Shown: one piece after another, positions 15,716 through 25,115 of the stretch
Position numbering within the stretch: the first letter of the stretch is position 1
How the letters are laid out: each line of letters opens with the position of its first letter
Source of the DNA: Falsirhodobacter xinxiangensis
GTDB taxonomy: Bacteria > Pseudomonadota > Alphaproteobacteria > Rhodobacterales > Rhodobacteraceae
Reading direction: 5' to 3'
Assembly: GCF_004959935.1 (NCBI RefSeq)
Contig: NZ_SMYN01000016.1
Span: 16,124-80,123, forward strand
DNA length: 64,000 bases
Program-made: the position numbers and the translations under genes
Notes under the pieces: model-generated
The model's database searches: none
The model's input: only the letters and a program-made list of their open reading frames with translations
What the model was told of the DNA's origin: nothing

Positions 15716-17375
15716 CGTCCCTCAATTCCTGCGGCGCGACCGCGACGTGGTGGCGCCGATGCAGCAGCGACAGCGTGCGCGCCACCTCGTCCGCCTCGCG
15801 TTCCTCAGACCAGTCCAGCGCCATGGCGGCCAGCCGGGCGAAAGCCTTGACGGCATCGGCACTTGCAAGCCCTTCGAAGGCAAGGAGTGTACGGCGCAGC
15901 ACCAGATCGTCAAGGCGCATGACCCGTTCGTTCCGGCACAGCCACAGGATCTCCTGCTCGGCGTACCCCGGGGCTTCGGGGATCGGTCGGGGTGGTCCGT
16001 CGAAGCTTTCCAGCATCGCCTGCGCCGTCGTGCCATAGCGGTGCAGAAGGTGCTGCGGGATGTTGCCGGATGGCGGGAAGTCCTTGCCGCCGCCGATCCG
16101 CAGACCAAGCGTGCCGCTTTGGCGGGCGATGCCGATGCGGGCCAATACCTGATCCGCGATCTGCGCGGCGCAGGCGCGATAGGTCGTCCATTTGCCACCG
16201 ATCAGCGCGATGACGGCGAAGGGGCGGTCGCCCTCGGCCTCGAACGTGCGCAGGCTGTGGTCGCGGCTGATCGCGCCCGTGACGCCGTCCGGGCTGTAGG
16301 GCAGGGGGCGCACGCCGGCGAAGGTGAAGACGATGTCCTCGCGCCTCGGCGCCGCGCCGGGCAGCACTTCCTCCAGCACGCGGAACAGATAGTCGATCTC
16401 GCCCTCGTCGCAGGTGGCGGCGTCGGGGATGTCGCAGCGCAGGTCTGTCGTGCCGAGGATGACCTTGCCGCCATCCAGCCGATAGGCGAGGCAGGCGCGG
16501 AAATCCGACGTCTCGAAATACAGCATCGCATCGCCCAGCTGGGCGGCCAGGTCGGGACGGTCCAGCACCAGATGCGATCCCTTGGTGCCGCCCGTCAGCC
16601 GCTGGTCGATGCCGATGCTGCGATGGGCGGGGTCGATCCATGCCCCGGCGCAGTTCACCACCAACGACGGCGCAACGCGCAGCACCTCGCCGCTCATCCG
16701 GTCGGTCAGAAGCAGATGCGCGCCGTCGCGGCCTGTCACCTCCAGATAGGTGACGGCGGCGGTGTCCGGGCAATCGGCTTCGGCATCGGCGGCAATCTCC
16801 ATCACCAGCCGTTCGGGCGAGGAGATGCGGGCGTCGTAATATTCCAGCACCGCCTTGACCCGCGGGGCCAGCAGCGGAAAGCGCCGCCGCGCCTCGGTCA
16901 TCGGGATCGGGCGATGGAGCGGCATCGTGCGCTGGACCTTGCCGAAGCGGTCGAACACCCACAGGCCCAGCCGAACCGCCAGCGCCCCCTTGGCCCCCGG
17001 CGTGCGTTTCAGGTGCAAAAAGCGCAGCAGCGCGGCGAAGGCGCCACCGGTATGGCTCAGCACCGGAATCCAGACCGGGATGGGGCGAACCTGATGCGGC
17101 GCGTTCAGAAGAAGGTGGTTTCGCTCCTCGACCGATTCGCGCACCAGGGCGAATTCGCCGGTCTCCAGATAGCGCAGCCCGCCATGTATCAGGCGCGAGG
17201 GTGCCGAACTTGTGCCAGAAGCGAAATCCGCGCGTTCGGCCAAAAGCGCGGGCACACCCTGTGCCGCCAGATCCCGCAGAACGCCTACGCCGTTGATTCC
17301 ACCGCCGATGATCAGGACGCGGCCATCCATGCGGCCCTCGCGGATGGCGGCGATCAGTTCGCTTCGCTGTCTCAT
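15693..17375 (-). CDS. glpD: GlpD/EryB-family FAD polyol-phosphate dehydrogenase
   Basis: 560 residues, about 50-60 longer than bacterial GlpD. Start ATG 17375 follows AGAGGGGGAAC. FAD motif RVLIIGGGINGVGVLRDLAA lies at residues 19-38; SGTSSAPSRLIHGGLRYLET is the GlpD signature, with YLETGEFALVRESVEERN resembling EryB/rhizobial types. VILGTTDLRCDIPDAATC and FTFAGVRPLPY are also conserved. It should oxidise glycerol-3-phosphate or a related polyol phosphate (erythritol phosphate is the alternative) at the membrane with quinone. It is divergent from the kinase/transporter operon and co-transcribed with the GntR gene. Confidence 0.85.
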   Translation of the reverse strand: MRQRSELIAAIREGRMDGRVLIIGGGINGVGVLRDLAAQGVPALLAERADFASGTSSAPSRLIHGGLRYLETGEFALVRESVEERNHLLLNAPHQVRPIPVWIPVLSHTGGAFAALLRFLHLKRTPGAKGALAVRLGLWVFDRFGKVQRTMPLHRPIPMTEARRRFPLLAPRVKAVLEYYDARISSPERLVMEIAADAEADCPDTAAVTYLEVTGRDGAHLLLTDRMSGEVLRVAPSLVVNCAGAWIDPAHRSIGIDQRLTGGTKGSHLVLDRPDLAAQLGDAMLYFETSDFRACLAYRLDGGKVILGTTDLRCDIPDAATCDEGEIDYLFRVLEEVLPGAAPRREDIVFTFAGVRPLPYSPDGVTGAISRDHSLRTFEAEGDRPFAVIALIGGKWTTYRACAAQIADQVLARIGIARQSGTLGLRIGGGKDFPPSGNIPQHLLHRYGTTAQAMLESFDGPPRPIPEAPGYAEQEILWLCRNERVMRLDDLVLRRTLLAFEGLASADAVKAFARLAAMALDWSEEREADEVARTLSLLHRRHHVAVAPQELRDDEDRRAG

Positions 17376-17428
17376 CCCGTTCCCCCTCTGGTTTTGCGGC
17401 AGGCTACGCCCATGAACATATAATTACA

Positions 17429-17453
17429 ACTACTGTATTGTAGTGATGACTAC
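17429..17453. promoter_or_regulatory. Candidate GntR operator (overlapping dyads)
   Basis: ACTAC-TGTATT-GTAGT (17429-17444) and GTAGT-GATG-ACTAC (17440-17453) share one arm, giving three alternating 5-bp half-sites. They lie 53 bases upstream of the glpD-like start and about 120 bases upstream of the kinase start. The position suits a GntR that controls both directions. Confidence 0.6.
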
Positions 17454-17576
17454 TACATGAGCTGCGCCTGAGAAAGCTGTTGACAGCCCGATACCTTTGC
17501 GGGTTCATCTTCATGTCATTACAGGTCGGAGCAACCGCTTGGGAGGGCGGTCCGACCTGCAAGGGAGGAGAATACG

Positions 17577-19130
17577 ATGGCCAAGTTGCTTATCGGCGTG
17601 GATGCCGGCGGCACAATGGTGAAGGTTGCCGCCTTCGACGCCGCCGGGCGCGAGATCGGATGCGAACACCAGCCCAACCCCATGTCATTCCCAGAACCCG
17701 GCTGGACCGAACGCGACCCGGACCGGCTTTGGGCCATCGCGGCACAGGCGATCCGCACCATGCTGGACCGCACCGGGATCAATCCGGCCGATGTGGCGGC
17801 GGTGACCGCCTCGGGCTATGGCGCAGGTGCTTTCCTTCTGGGCGGCGATGGCCGTCCCGCGCGGCCCGCGCTCGGCTCCACCGACAGCCGCGCGCTGCCG
17901 CTGATCGCGGAATGGCAGCGGACGGGTGTGGCCGAGGAATTGTCACTGGCCGTCAGCCAGGGCGTCTGGCCGGGGCAGACCTCGGTCCTGCTGGCATGGT
18001 TCCAGCAGCACGAGCCAGAGGTGCTGGCCCGCACCGCGCATGTGATGAACTGCAAGGATTACCTGACCTGGAAGCTGAGCGGCGAGATATCGACCGACCT
18101 GACCGATGCGGGCTGCGCGGGGCTGATGGATCTGGAACGCGGGACCTATGCCAGCGACGCGCTGCGAGCGGCGGGTCTGGGCGCGTGGCTGCCCAAGCTG
18201 TCACCCATCGGCCCGGCGGGCGAGGTGGTGGGCCACCTGACCGCCGAGGCTGCGCGGCTGACGGGGCTGCGACGGGGAACGCCGGTGGCGCGCGGCGTCT
18301 ATGACGTGGTCGGCTGCTCGCTCGCCTCGGGGATGACGCGCAGTGACCAGCTTGGCATTGTGGCGGGGACGTTCAGCATCAATTCGACGCTGCATCCCGC
18401 GCCCTGCCTCGACCCGATACCGACGCTGCAATGCCCCTATCCCGGTGCGCCGGGGCATTACCTTTCGACCATCGCGACGCCGACCTCGGCTTCGAACCTT
18501 GAATGGTTGTGCCGGACGATGCTCGCGGCCGAGGCGGACAGGGCGCAGGCGGCGGGGCGGTCGATCTATGAGGTGTGCAGCGAACTGGTCGCGGCGGGCG
18601 AGGGACGCGAGAGCGATGCGATGTTCCTGCCATATCTGTTCGGCGGGCCGGAAGGGGCGCCCGGTGCGTTGTTCGGGCTGACGGCGGGATCGAACCTTGG
18701 CGACGTGCTGCGCGCGGTGTTCGAGGGGATCGTCTTCGCCCATCGCGCCGATATCGACACCCTGCTGGGCGGGCGGGATTCGGCGCATCCGCGCACGGCG
18801 TTGCTGGCGGGCGGACCGTCGAAAAGCGATGTTTGGTCGCAGATGTTCTGCGACGCGGTCGGCCTGCCTTTGACCGTGGCCGAAGGGTCGGAGTTCGGGG
18901 CCAAGGGCGCGGCGATCTGCGGCGCGGTGGCGGCGGGCATGGCCGATGACATTCCGGCGGCGGTCGCGGCGATGACGCGCCCCTGCCGCGCCTATCATCC
19001 GAAAGCCGAACGCACCCCCCGGCTTGAACGGCAATATGGCCGATACCTGCGCATGTCGCGCGAATTGTCGGCGGCATGGATGCCCGCGAGCGAGGCGACG
19101 CCGTCCTGTTTTGCGGGAGCGCAGGCATGA
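17577..19130 (+). CDS. FGGY-family carbohydrate (polyol) kinase
   Basis: 517 residues; ribosome-binding site GGGAGGAG precedes ATG 17577. N-terminal FGGY domain begins LIGVDAGGTMVKVAAFDAAG. The C-terminal domain has ALLAGGPSKSDVWSQMFCDA and EFGAKGAAICGAVAAG. It phosphorylates a sugar or sugar alcohol with ATP in the cytosol. It is more like the xylulose/erythritol/L-xylulose kinase group than canonical GlpK (no GTTSSR start), which raises doubt that glycerol is the substrate despite the GlpSTPQUV-type transporter. The stop overlaps the first ATPase gene (ATGA), so it leads the transport operon. Confidence 0.85.
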   Translation: MAKLLIGVDAGGTMVKVAAFDAAGREIGCEHQPNPMSFPEPGWTERDPDRLWAIAAQAIRTMLDRTGINPADVAAVTASGYGAGAFLLGGDGRPARPALGSTDSRALPLIAEWQRTGVAEELSLAVSQGVWPGQTSVLLAWFQQHEPEVLARTAHVMNCKDYLTWKLSGEISTDLTDAGCAGLMDLERGTYASDALRAAGLGAWLPKLSPIGPAGEVVGHLTAEAARLTGLRRGTPVARGVYDVVGCSLASGMTRSDQLGIVAGTFSINSTLHPAPCLDPIPTLQCPYPGAPGHYLSTIATPTSASNLEWLCRTMLAAEADRAQAAGRSIYEVCSELVAAGEGRESDAMFLPYLFGGPEGAPGALFGLTAGSNLGDVLRAVFEGIVFAHRADIDTLLGGRDSAHPRTALLAGGPSKSDVWSQMFCDAVGLPLTVAEGSEFGAKGAAICGAVAAGMADDIPAAVAAMTRPCRAYHPKAERTPRLERQYGRYLRMSRELSAAWMPASEATPSCFAGAQA

Positions 19131-20191
19131 TCCGGCTGGAGAACCTTGGCCGCAGCGTCGATGGCGCGATGCATCTGGAGGGGATCGAGCTGACCCTGTC
19201 GCCGGGCATCAACGTGCTGCTGGGCCGGACTCATGCGGGCAAGACCTCGCTTCTGCGGGTTCTGGCGGGGCTGGATCGGCCCACGACCGGGGCGCTGACG
19301 CAGGACGGGCAGGATCTGACGCAACTGCCGCTGTCCAAGCGCAGCGTGGCCTTCGTCTATCAGCAGTTCGTCAATTATCCGGCGTTTTCGGTGCGCGACA
19401 ACATCGCCGCCCCGTTGCGCCGCAAGGGGCTGGCGCGGGACGAGATCGCACGCCGCGTGGCCGACGTCGCCCGGCGCGTGCGGATCGAGCCGCTGCTGGA
19501 CCGTCTTCCGGCGCAGCTTTCGGGCGGGCAGCAGCAGCGGCTGGCCATCGCCCGCGCGCTGGCCAAAGATGCCGCGCTGATGCTGTTCGACGAGCCGCTG
19601 GTGAACCTCGACTACAAGCTGCGCGAAGGGCTGCGCGAGGAATTGCGCGGGCTGTTCCATGACGGGCAGACGGTCGTCTATGCCACGACCGAACCCGAGG
19701 AGGCGCTGCAGATGGGCGGCACCACCATCGTCCTGCATGAAGGCCGTGTGCTCCAGACCGGCCCCGCGCACGAGGTCTACCGCAATCCCGCCTCGGTGAC
19801 GGTGGCCGAGATTTTCTCCGAGCCGCCGATGAACGTTGTCGCGGGCCATGTCGAACAGGGACGGCTGCACTTGGGCGATCTGTCCATGCCGCTGCCGGAT
19901 CATGCGCCTGCGGGGCTTGCCGGCTGCCGCGTCGGGCTGCAACCCCACCGGATCACCCGCACCCCCGGCCCCATCCGGCTGGAGGGCGAGACGCTGCTGG
20001 CCGAGGTGGACGGATCATCCACCTTCGCCCATTTCCGCGCGGGCGGGCAGCCGTGGATCGCGCGGCTGGACGGGGTGCATGGCCTGCCGATCGGTGCGCC
20101 CTTCACCGGTTTCGCCGATCCGGCGGACCTTTATTTCTTTGCCGAGGATGGCACGCTTCTGGCCCCTGCACAGGGGGCGCGGCATGGCTGA
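19127..20191 (+). CDS. glpS: Polyol ABC transporter ATPase GlpS-like
   Basis: 354 residues: ABC ATPase domain followed by a TOBE/MalK-like regulatory domain. Walker A GRTHAGKTS (33-41), signature LSGGQQQR (131-138) and Walker B LMLFDEP (151-157) are intact. The H-loop position reads ATTEPEEA with Thr188 in place of the switch His. In the heterodimer with GlpT this makes one composite ATP site degenerate. Genes glpSTPQUV encode a glycerol importer in rhizobia (established for Rhizobium leguminosarum), and the order here is identical. Overlaps glpT by eight bases. Confidence 0.87.
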   Translation: MIRLENLGRSVDGAMHLEGIELTLSPGINVLLGRTHAGKTSLLRVLAGLDRPTTGALTQDGQDLTQLPLSKRSVAFVYQQFVNYPAFSVRDNIAAPLRRKGLARDEIARRVADVARRVRIEPLLDRLPAQLSGGQQQRLAIARALAKDAALMLFDEPLVNLDYKLREGLREELRGLFHDGQTVVYATTEPEEALQMGGTTIVLHEGRVLQTGPAHEVYRNPASVTVAEIFSEPPMNVVAGHVEQGRLHLGDLSMPLPDHAPAGLAGCRVGLQPHRITRTPGPIRLEGETLLAEVDGSSTFAHFRAGGQPWIARLDGVHGLPIGAPFTGFADPADLYFFAEDGTLLAPAQGARHG

Positions 20192-21275
20192 GATCACCAT
20201 TTCCGGCCTGCGCCATTCCTATGACGGCGATCTGTCGGACCCATCCAGGCTGGCACTGAAGGGGATCGACCACGTCTGGCGGGACGGAGGCGCCTATGCG
20301 CTGCTTGGCCCCTCGGGCTGCGGCAAGTCGTCGATGCTGAACATCATATCGGGGCTGATCCGGCCCACGGCGGGGCGCATCCTGTTCGACGGGCGCGACG
20401 TGACCGACCTGCGCCCCGAGGAGCGCAACATTGCCCAGGTGTTCCAGTTTCCCGTGCTGTATGACACGATGACGGTGCAGGAAAACCTTGCCTTTCCGCT
20501 GCGCAACCGAAAGGTCGCGCCTGCCGCCATCACCCGCCGCGTGGCGGAAGTGGCCGAGATGCTGGACCTTGGCCCGCTGCTCAAACGTCGCGCCTCGCGG
20601 CTTGGCGCGGCGGAAAAGCAGAAAATCTCGCTTGGCCGGGGGCTGGTGCGCGAGGACGTCGCCGCGATCCTGTTCGACGAGCCGCTGACGGTGATCGACC
20701 CGCAGGTGAAGTTCGACCTGCGCCGCAAGCTGAAACTGGTGCACGAGACGCTGAAGCTGACCTTGGTCTATGTCACGCATGACCAGTCCGAGGCGCTGAC
20801 CTTCGCCGATCAGGTGGTGGTCATGTCCGATGGCGAGGTCGTGCAGGCCGGAACGCCGGAGGAGCTGTATGAGCGACCGGCCCATGCTTTCGTCGGGCGT
20901 TTCATCGGATCGCCCGGCATGAACTTCCTGCCCTGCCGCATCGAGGAGGGCGAGATCCGTTTCGACGGGGGCCGCCTTTCCGCGCCGGGGCTGCGGCGGC
21001 TGGCAGGGCAGGAGGGCCTGAGCCTTGGCCTGCGTCCGCAGGCATTGCAGCCCGCCGATGCCGCAACCGGGGTGGAGGGCGAGATGGTCGGGTTGGAGGA
21101 TCGCGGCCATTACCGCATCGCCGATGTGGCCTTGGGCGGTGCGCGGCTGAAGATGCGGCTGGCCGAAGGGGTGCCCGCGCCGCAGGGGCGTTTTCCGGTG
21201 GCGTTCCGCCCCGGCTCGACGCTGGTTTTCGCGGGCGACCGCCTTGTGGGGGATCTGGCCGATGCACAAGCTTGA
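20184..21275 (+). CDS. glpT: Polyol ABC transporter ATPase GlpT-like
   Basis: 363 residues. Walker A GPSGCGKSS (42-50), Walker B AAILFDEP and H-loop VTHDQSEA (His199) are intact. The signature LSGGQ is replaced by LGAAE (140-144) in RLGAAEKQKISLGRGL. This is complementary to GlpS, which has a perfect signature but no H-loop His. The dimer therefore has one canonical site (GlpT Walker/H plus GlpS signature) and one degenerate site. A C-terminal TOBE-like domain follows (GLRPQALQP). It energises uptake by GlpP/GlpQ at the inner membrane. Confidence 0.87.
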   Translation: MAEITISGLRHSYDGDLSDPSRLALKGIDHVWRDGGAYALLGPSGCGKSSMLNIISGLIRPTAGRILFDGRDVTDLRPEERNIAQVFQFPVLYDTMTVQENLAFPLRNRKVAPAAITRRVAEVAEMLDLGPLLKRRASRLGAAEKQKISLGRGLVREDVAAILFDEPLTVIDPQVKFDLRRKLKLVHETLKLTLVYVTHDQSEALTFADQVVVMSDGEVVQAGTPEELYERPAHAFVGRFIGSPGMNFLPCRIEEGEIRFDGGRLSAPGLRRLAGQEGLSLGLRPQALQPADAATGVEGEMVGLEDRGHYRIADVALGGARLKMRLAEGVPAPQGRFPVAFRPGSTLVFAGDRLVGDLADAQA

Positions 21276-22128
21276 CGACAACCGCGCATGGCTTCTGGTG
21301 GTGCCGGTCTTTGCACTGGTCGCCTTCAACGCGGTGATCCCGCTGATGACGGTGGTGAATTATTCGCTTCAGGACATCTTCGGGCCGGGGCAGCGGGTGT
21401 TCATCGGCGTCGAATGGTTCCGCGAGGTGCTGCGCGATCCGACGATCCAGGCCTCGTTCCTGCGGCAGGTCGCGTTTTCGGCGCTGGTGCTGGCGATCCA
21501 GATCCCGCTGGGCATCGCCATCGCGCTTCTGCTGCCTCGGGTGGGCTGGAAATCGTCGCTGGCGATCATCCTGATCGCGATTCCGCTTCTGGTGCCGTTC
21601 AACGTCGTCGGCACGATTTGGCAGGTCTATGCCCGCCCCGACATCGGGCTTCTGGGACGTGGCATCAACGCGATCGGGATCGACTACAACTATACCTCCA
21701 GTGCGGTTTCGGCGTGGATCACGCTGCTTTTGATGGACACGTGGCACTGGACGCCGCTGGTGATCCTGCTGGCCTTTGCGGGCCTGTGCTCGATCCCCGA
21801 ACCCTATTATCAGGCCGCTCGCATCGACGGCGCGTCGCGCTGGGCCGTGTTCCGGCATATCGAACTGCCAAAGCTGCGCGGCGTTCTGACCATCGCGATC
21901 CTGCTGCGGTTCATGGACAGCTTCATGATCTATACCGAGCCGTTCGTCGTCACCGGCGGTGGGCCGGGGTCCAGCACGACATTCCTTTCCGTGCGGCTGG
22001 TGAACATGGCGGTGGGGCAGTTCGACCTTGGCCCGGCGGCGGCGTTCTCGCTGATCTACTTCCTTGCGATCCTGCTGTTTTCCTATGTCTTCTACACGAT
22101 CCTCAAGATGAACGAGGGGGAGCCATGA
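21262..22128 (+). CDS. glpP: Polyol ABC transporter permease GlpP-like
   Basis: 288 residues from ATG 21262, overlapping glpT by 14 bases. MalF-type permease with six predicted membrane segments. The first is LLVVPVFALVAFNAVIPLMT. The EAA coupling loop is near YYQAARIDGASRWAVFRHIE. The C-terminal part has GPGSSTTFLSVRLVNMAVGQ. It forms the membrane channel with GlpQ. Overlaps glpQ by four bases. Confidence 0.9.
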   Translation: MHKLDDNRAWLLVVPVFALVAFNAVIPLMTVVNYSLQDIFGPGQRVFIGVEWFREVLRDPTIQASFLRQVAFSALVLAIQIPLGIAIALLLPRVGWKSSLAIILIAIPLLVPFNVVGTIWQVYARPDIGLLGRGINAIGIDYNYTSSAVSAWITLLLMDTWHWTPLVILLAFAGLCSIPEPYYQAARIDGASRWAVFRHIELPKLRGVLTIAILLRFMDSFMIYTEPFVVTGGGPGSSTTFLSVRLVNMAVGQFDLGPAAAFSLIYFLAILLFSYVFYTILKMNEGEP

Positions 22129-22985
22129 CCGTGATCGAGACCCGTCTGGCCACGGACGCTCCGGCCCGCGCCGCCTTTCCGACGCGCCGCCTCGTCGCCG
22201 CCTGCGTACTGGGCGCTTATCTGATCTTTCAGGCGCTGCCGGTTTACTGGATCGTGCGGATGTCGCTGATGACGCCGGGCAACGTCATGGGCCGGTCCGA
22301 CTTCCTGCCGGTGGAGCCGACCTTCGACAACTATCGCACGATCTTCACCGATCCGACGTGGTATATGAGCTTTCTGAACCAGCTTGCCTATGTCTGCCTG
22401 AACACCGCGATCTCGCTCGCGGTGGCGCTGCCTGCGGCCTATGCCTTCTCGCGTTATCGCTTTCTGGGCGACAAGCACGTGTTCTTCTGGCTGTTCAGCA
22501 ACCGCATGGCCCCGCCCGCGGTGTTCCTGCTGCCGTTCTTTCAGCTGTATTCGGCGGTCGGGCTGTTCGACACGCCCTGGGCCGTGGCGCTGGCGCATAC
22601 GCTGTTCGTCGTGCCGCTGGCGGTGTGGATCTTGGAGGGCTTCATGTCCGGCATCCCGCGCGAGATCGACGAGACGGCGCTGATCGACGGCTATTCCTTG
22701 CCGCGGTTCTTCGTGACGATCTTCATGCCGCTGATCGCATCGGGGATCGGGGTGACGGCGTTCTTCTGCTTCATGTTCTCGTGGATCGAGCTGCTGCTGG
22801 CGCGCACGCTCACCTCGGTCGATGCGCGGCCGCTGGTGGCGACGATGACGCGGACGGCATCCTCGTCCGGGATGGATTGGGGGCTGCTGGCGGCGGCGGG
22901 GGTGCTGACGATCCTGCCGGGCGTCGCGGTAATCTGGTTCGTGCGCAACTATATCGCAAAGGGCTTTGCCCTGGGACGGGTGTGA
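22125..22985 (+). CDS. glpQ: Polyol ABC transporter permease GlpQ-like
   Basis: 286 residues, MalG-type permease. Segments include VAACVLGAYLIFQALPVYWI near the N-terminus and NTAISLAVALPAAYAFSRYR. The EAA loop reads EIDETALIDGYSLPRFFVTI. The SNRMAPPAVFLLPFF region is typical of the carbohydrate uptake transporter 1 family. It pairs with GlpP. Its stop overlaps the GlpU start by one base. Confidence 0.9.
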   Translation: MTVIETRLATDAPARAAFPTRRLVAACVLGAYLIFQALPVYWIVRMSLMTPGNVMGRSDFLPVEPTFDNYRTIFTDPTWYMSFLNQLAYVCLNTAISLAVALPAAYAFSRYRFLGDKHVFFWLFSNRMAPPAVFLLPFFQLYSAVGLFDTPWAVALAHTLFVVPLAVWILEGFMSGIPREIDETALIDGYSLPRFFVTIFMPLIASGIGVTAFFCFMFSWIELLLARTLTSVDARPLVATMTRTASSSGMDWGLLAAAGVLTILPGVAVIWFVRNYIAKGFALGRV

Positions 22986-23269
22986 TGATCGATCTGGAAT
23001 GGATGGCCTGGACGACGCCGACCGCGATCTTCTTTGCCGTGATCGCGGCGATGCTGGTGGTGATGACCGCGTTGCAGATCCTTTGGCCGACGGTGGAACG
23101 CAAAGGGCTGCTGCCGATGCCGACGACGCGGGGGGACCGGCTGTTCCTGTCGCTGCTGATGGCCGCGTTCCTGCATCTGGGCTTCGTCTGGGCCACGGAT
23201 ATCGAGACGTTCTGGCTGCCGCTGGCTTTGTCGGTGGCCCTTGGTGCGCTGATCCTGCGGTTCGGCTGA
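22985..23269 (+). CDS. glpU: Small membrane protein GlpU-like (DUF2160)
   Basis: 94 residues with three predicted membrane segments (about 12-34, 52-70, 76-92) and a short central loop PTVERKGLLPMPTTRGDR. Small DUF2160 membrane proteins sit between the permease and receptor genes of glpSTPQUV operons. A transporter-accessory role is inferred from this conserved position; no biochemical function is known to me. The start ATG shares a base with the glpQ stop, so translation is coupled. Confidence 0.82.
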   Translation: MIDLEWMAWTTPTAIFFAVIAAMLVVMTALQILWPTVERKGLLPMPTTRGDRLFLSLLMAAFLHLGFVWATDIETFWLPLALSVALGALILRFG

Positions 23270-23368
23270 CGCGACCCATCGCGGTGGATTTTCCCGGCCC
23301 CCCCAAGGGACCGGGCAAGGAAAGGTCATGCCTTGGGAGGGGCTGGCCATCAACGGGAGGAGAAGAAG

Positions 23369-25108
23369 ATGAGACCGACCAAGCTCGCCCTTCTTGCGGC
23401 AAGCGCCAGCCTGTTCGCCTTCATGGCCCATGCGCAGGACGCTGCCGCCATCGACAAATGGGTGGACAGCGAATTCCAGCCATCCACCCTGACCCGCGAT
23501 CAGCAGGTCGAGGAGATGACGTGGTTCCAGAACGCCGCGAAGCCTTTCGCGGGCATGACCATCAACGTGGTGTCCGAGGCGATCCCGACCCACAGCTATG
23601 AATCCCAGACCTTGACCAAGGCGTTTCAGGAAATCACCGGCATCACCGTCACCCATGATCTGCTGCAGGAAGGCGACGTGATCGAGAAGCTGCAGACCCA
23701 GCTTCAATCCGGGCAGAACGTCTATGACGCCTATGTCAACGACAGCGACCTGATCGGCACGCATTACCGCTATGGCTGGACGGTGGATCTGACCGGATAC
23801 ATGGCGGGCGAGGGGGCGGATGTGACTTCGCCCACGCTGGATATCGACGATTTCATGGGCAAGTCCTTCACCACCGCACCGGACGGCAAGCTTTATATGC
23901 TGCCCGATCAGCAATTCGCGAACCTGTATTGGTTCCGGCACGATCTGTTCAGCCGCGAGGACCTGAAGGCGGCGTTCAAGGAACGCTATGGCTATGACCT
24001 TGGCGTGCCGGTGAACTGGTCGGCCTATGAGGATATCTCGGACTTCTTCACCAACCATGCGGGCGAGATCGACGGCCAGAAGGTCTGGGGCCACATGGAT
24101 TACGGCAAGAAGGATGCCTCGCTGGGCTGGCGATACACGGATGCGTGGTTTTCGATGGCCGGGTCGGGCGACCGGGGGCTGCCGAACGGGTTGCCGGTCG
24201 ATGAATGGGGCATCCGGGTCGAAAACTGCCATCCGACCGGATCGTCTGTGGACCGGGGCGGCGATATCAACGGGCCGGCGGCGGTCTATGCCTTGGACAC
24301 CTCGATCCGCTGGCTGAAGGATTACGCCCCGCCCGAGGCGCAGGGCATGACCTTCTATGAATACAGCCCCGTGACGGCCAGCGGCGTGATCGCGCAGCAG
24401 GCCTTCTGGTATACCGCATTCGTGGCCGACTTCGCCAAGGAAGGTGTGCCGGTCGTGAACGAGGACGGGTCGCCCAAATGGCGCGTCGCTCCGTCCCCCC
24501 ACGGTGCCTATTGGCATGACGGGATGAAGCTGGGCTATCAGGATGCCGGTTCGTGGCTGCTGCTTCAGAACACTCCCGAGGATCGGCGCAAGGCGGCGTG
24601 GCTCTATGCGCAGTTCGTCACCTCCAAGACCGTGGACGTGAAGAAATCCCATGTCGGGCTGACCTTCATCCGCGACAGCACCGTGCGGCATGAAAGCTTC
24701 ACCGAACGCGCGCCGCAGTTGGGCGGGCTGATCGAGTTCTACCGCTCGCCCGCCCGCGTGGCATGGACGCCGACGGGGGTGAACGTGCCGGATTATCCGA
24801 AACTGTCGCAACTGTGGTGGTCCAACATTTCGACCGCGATTTCGGGGGAAACCACGGTGCAGCAGGCGCTGGACAACCTTGCCGAAGCGCAGGACCGCGT
24901 GATGGAGCGGCTGGAGCGGGCCGATGTGCAGAAGGTCTGCGGGCCGAAGATGAACCCCAAGACCTCGGCCGAGGAATGGTATGCCCGCGCCGAAGCCGAC
25001 GGCAACCTCGCCCCCCAACGCAAGCTGGAGAACGAGAAGCCGCAGGGCGAGACGGTCGTTTACGAGGATCTGCTGGCCGCATGGGCGGCGGGCAAAGTGA
25101 AACCCTGA
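23369..25108 (+). CDS. glpV: Polyol ABC transporter substrate-binding protein GlpV-like
   Basis: 579 residues from ATG 23369 (GGGAGGAG upstream). A signal peptide runs to about residue 23 (LALLAASASLFAFMAHAQDA). It is large for a carbohydrate receptor, as is usual for GlpV. Landmarks are ITGITVTHDLLQEGDVIEKL, MLPDQQFANLYWFRHDLFSR and SWLLLQNTPEDRRKAAWLYA. The periplasmic protein captures the substrate and delivers it to GlpPQ. The 99-base gap before it holds a weak CCCGG/CCGGG hairpin, which may help raise receptor mRNA relative to the membrane genes. Confidence 0.87.
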   Translation: MRPTKLALLAASASLFAFMAHAQDAAAIDKWVDSEFQPSTLTRDQQVEEMTWFQNAAKPFAGMTINVVSEAIPTHSYESQTLTKAFQEITGITVTHDLLQEGDVIEKLQTQLQSGQNVYDAYVNDSDLIGTHYRYGWTVDLTGYMAGEGADVTSPTLDIDDFMGKSFTTAPDGKLYMLPDQQFANLYWFRHDLFSREDLKAAFKERYGYDLGVPVNWSAYEDISDFFTNHAGEIDGQKVWGHMDYGKKDASLGWRYTDAWFSMAGSGDRGLPNGLPVDEWGIRVENCHPTGSSVDRGGDINGPAAVYALDTSIRWLKDYAPPEAQGMTFYEYSPVTASGVIAQQAFWYTAFVADFAKEGVPVVNEDGSPKWRVAPSPHGAYWHDGMKLGYQDAGSWLLLQNTPEDRRKAAWLYAQFVTSKTVDVKKSHVGLTFIRDSTVRHESFTERAPQLGGLIEFYRSPARVAWTPTGVNVPDYPKLSQLWWSNISTAISGETTVQQALDNLAEAQDRVMERLERADVQKVCGPKMNPKTSAEEWYARAEADGNLAPQRKLENEKPQGETVVYEDLLAAWAAGKVKP

Positions 25109-25115
25109 CCAAGAA

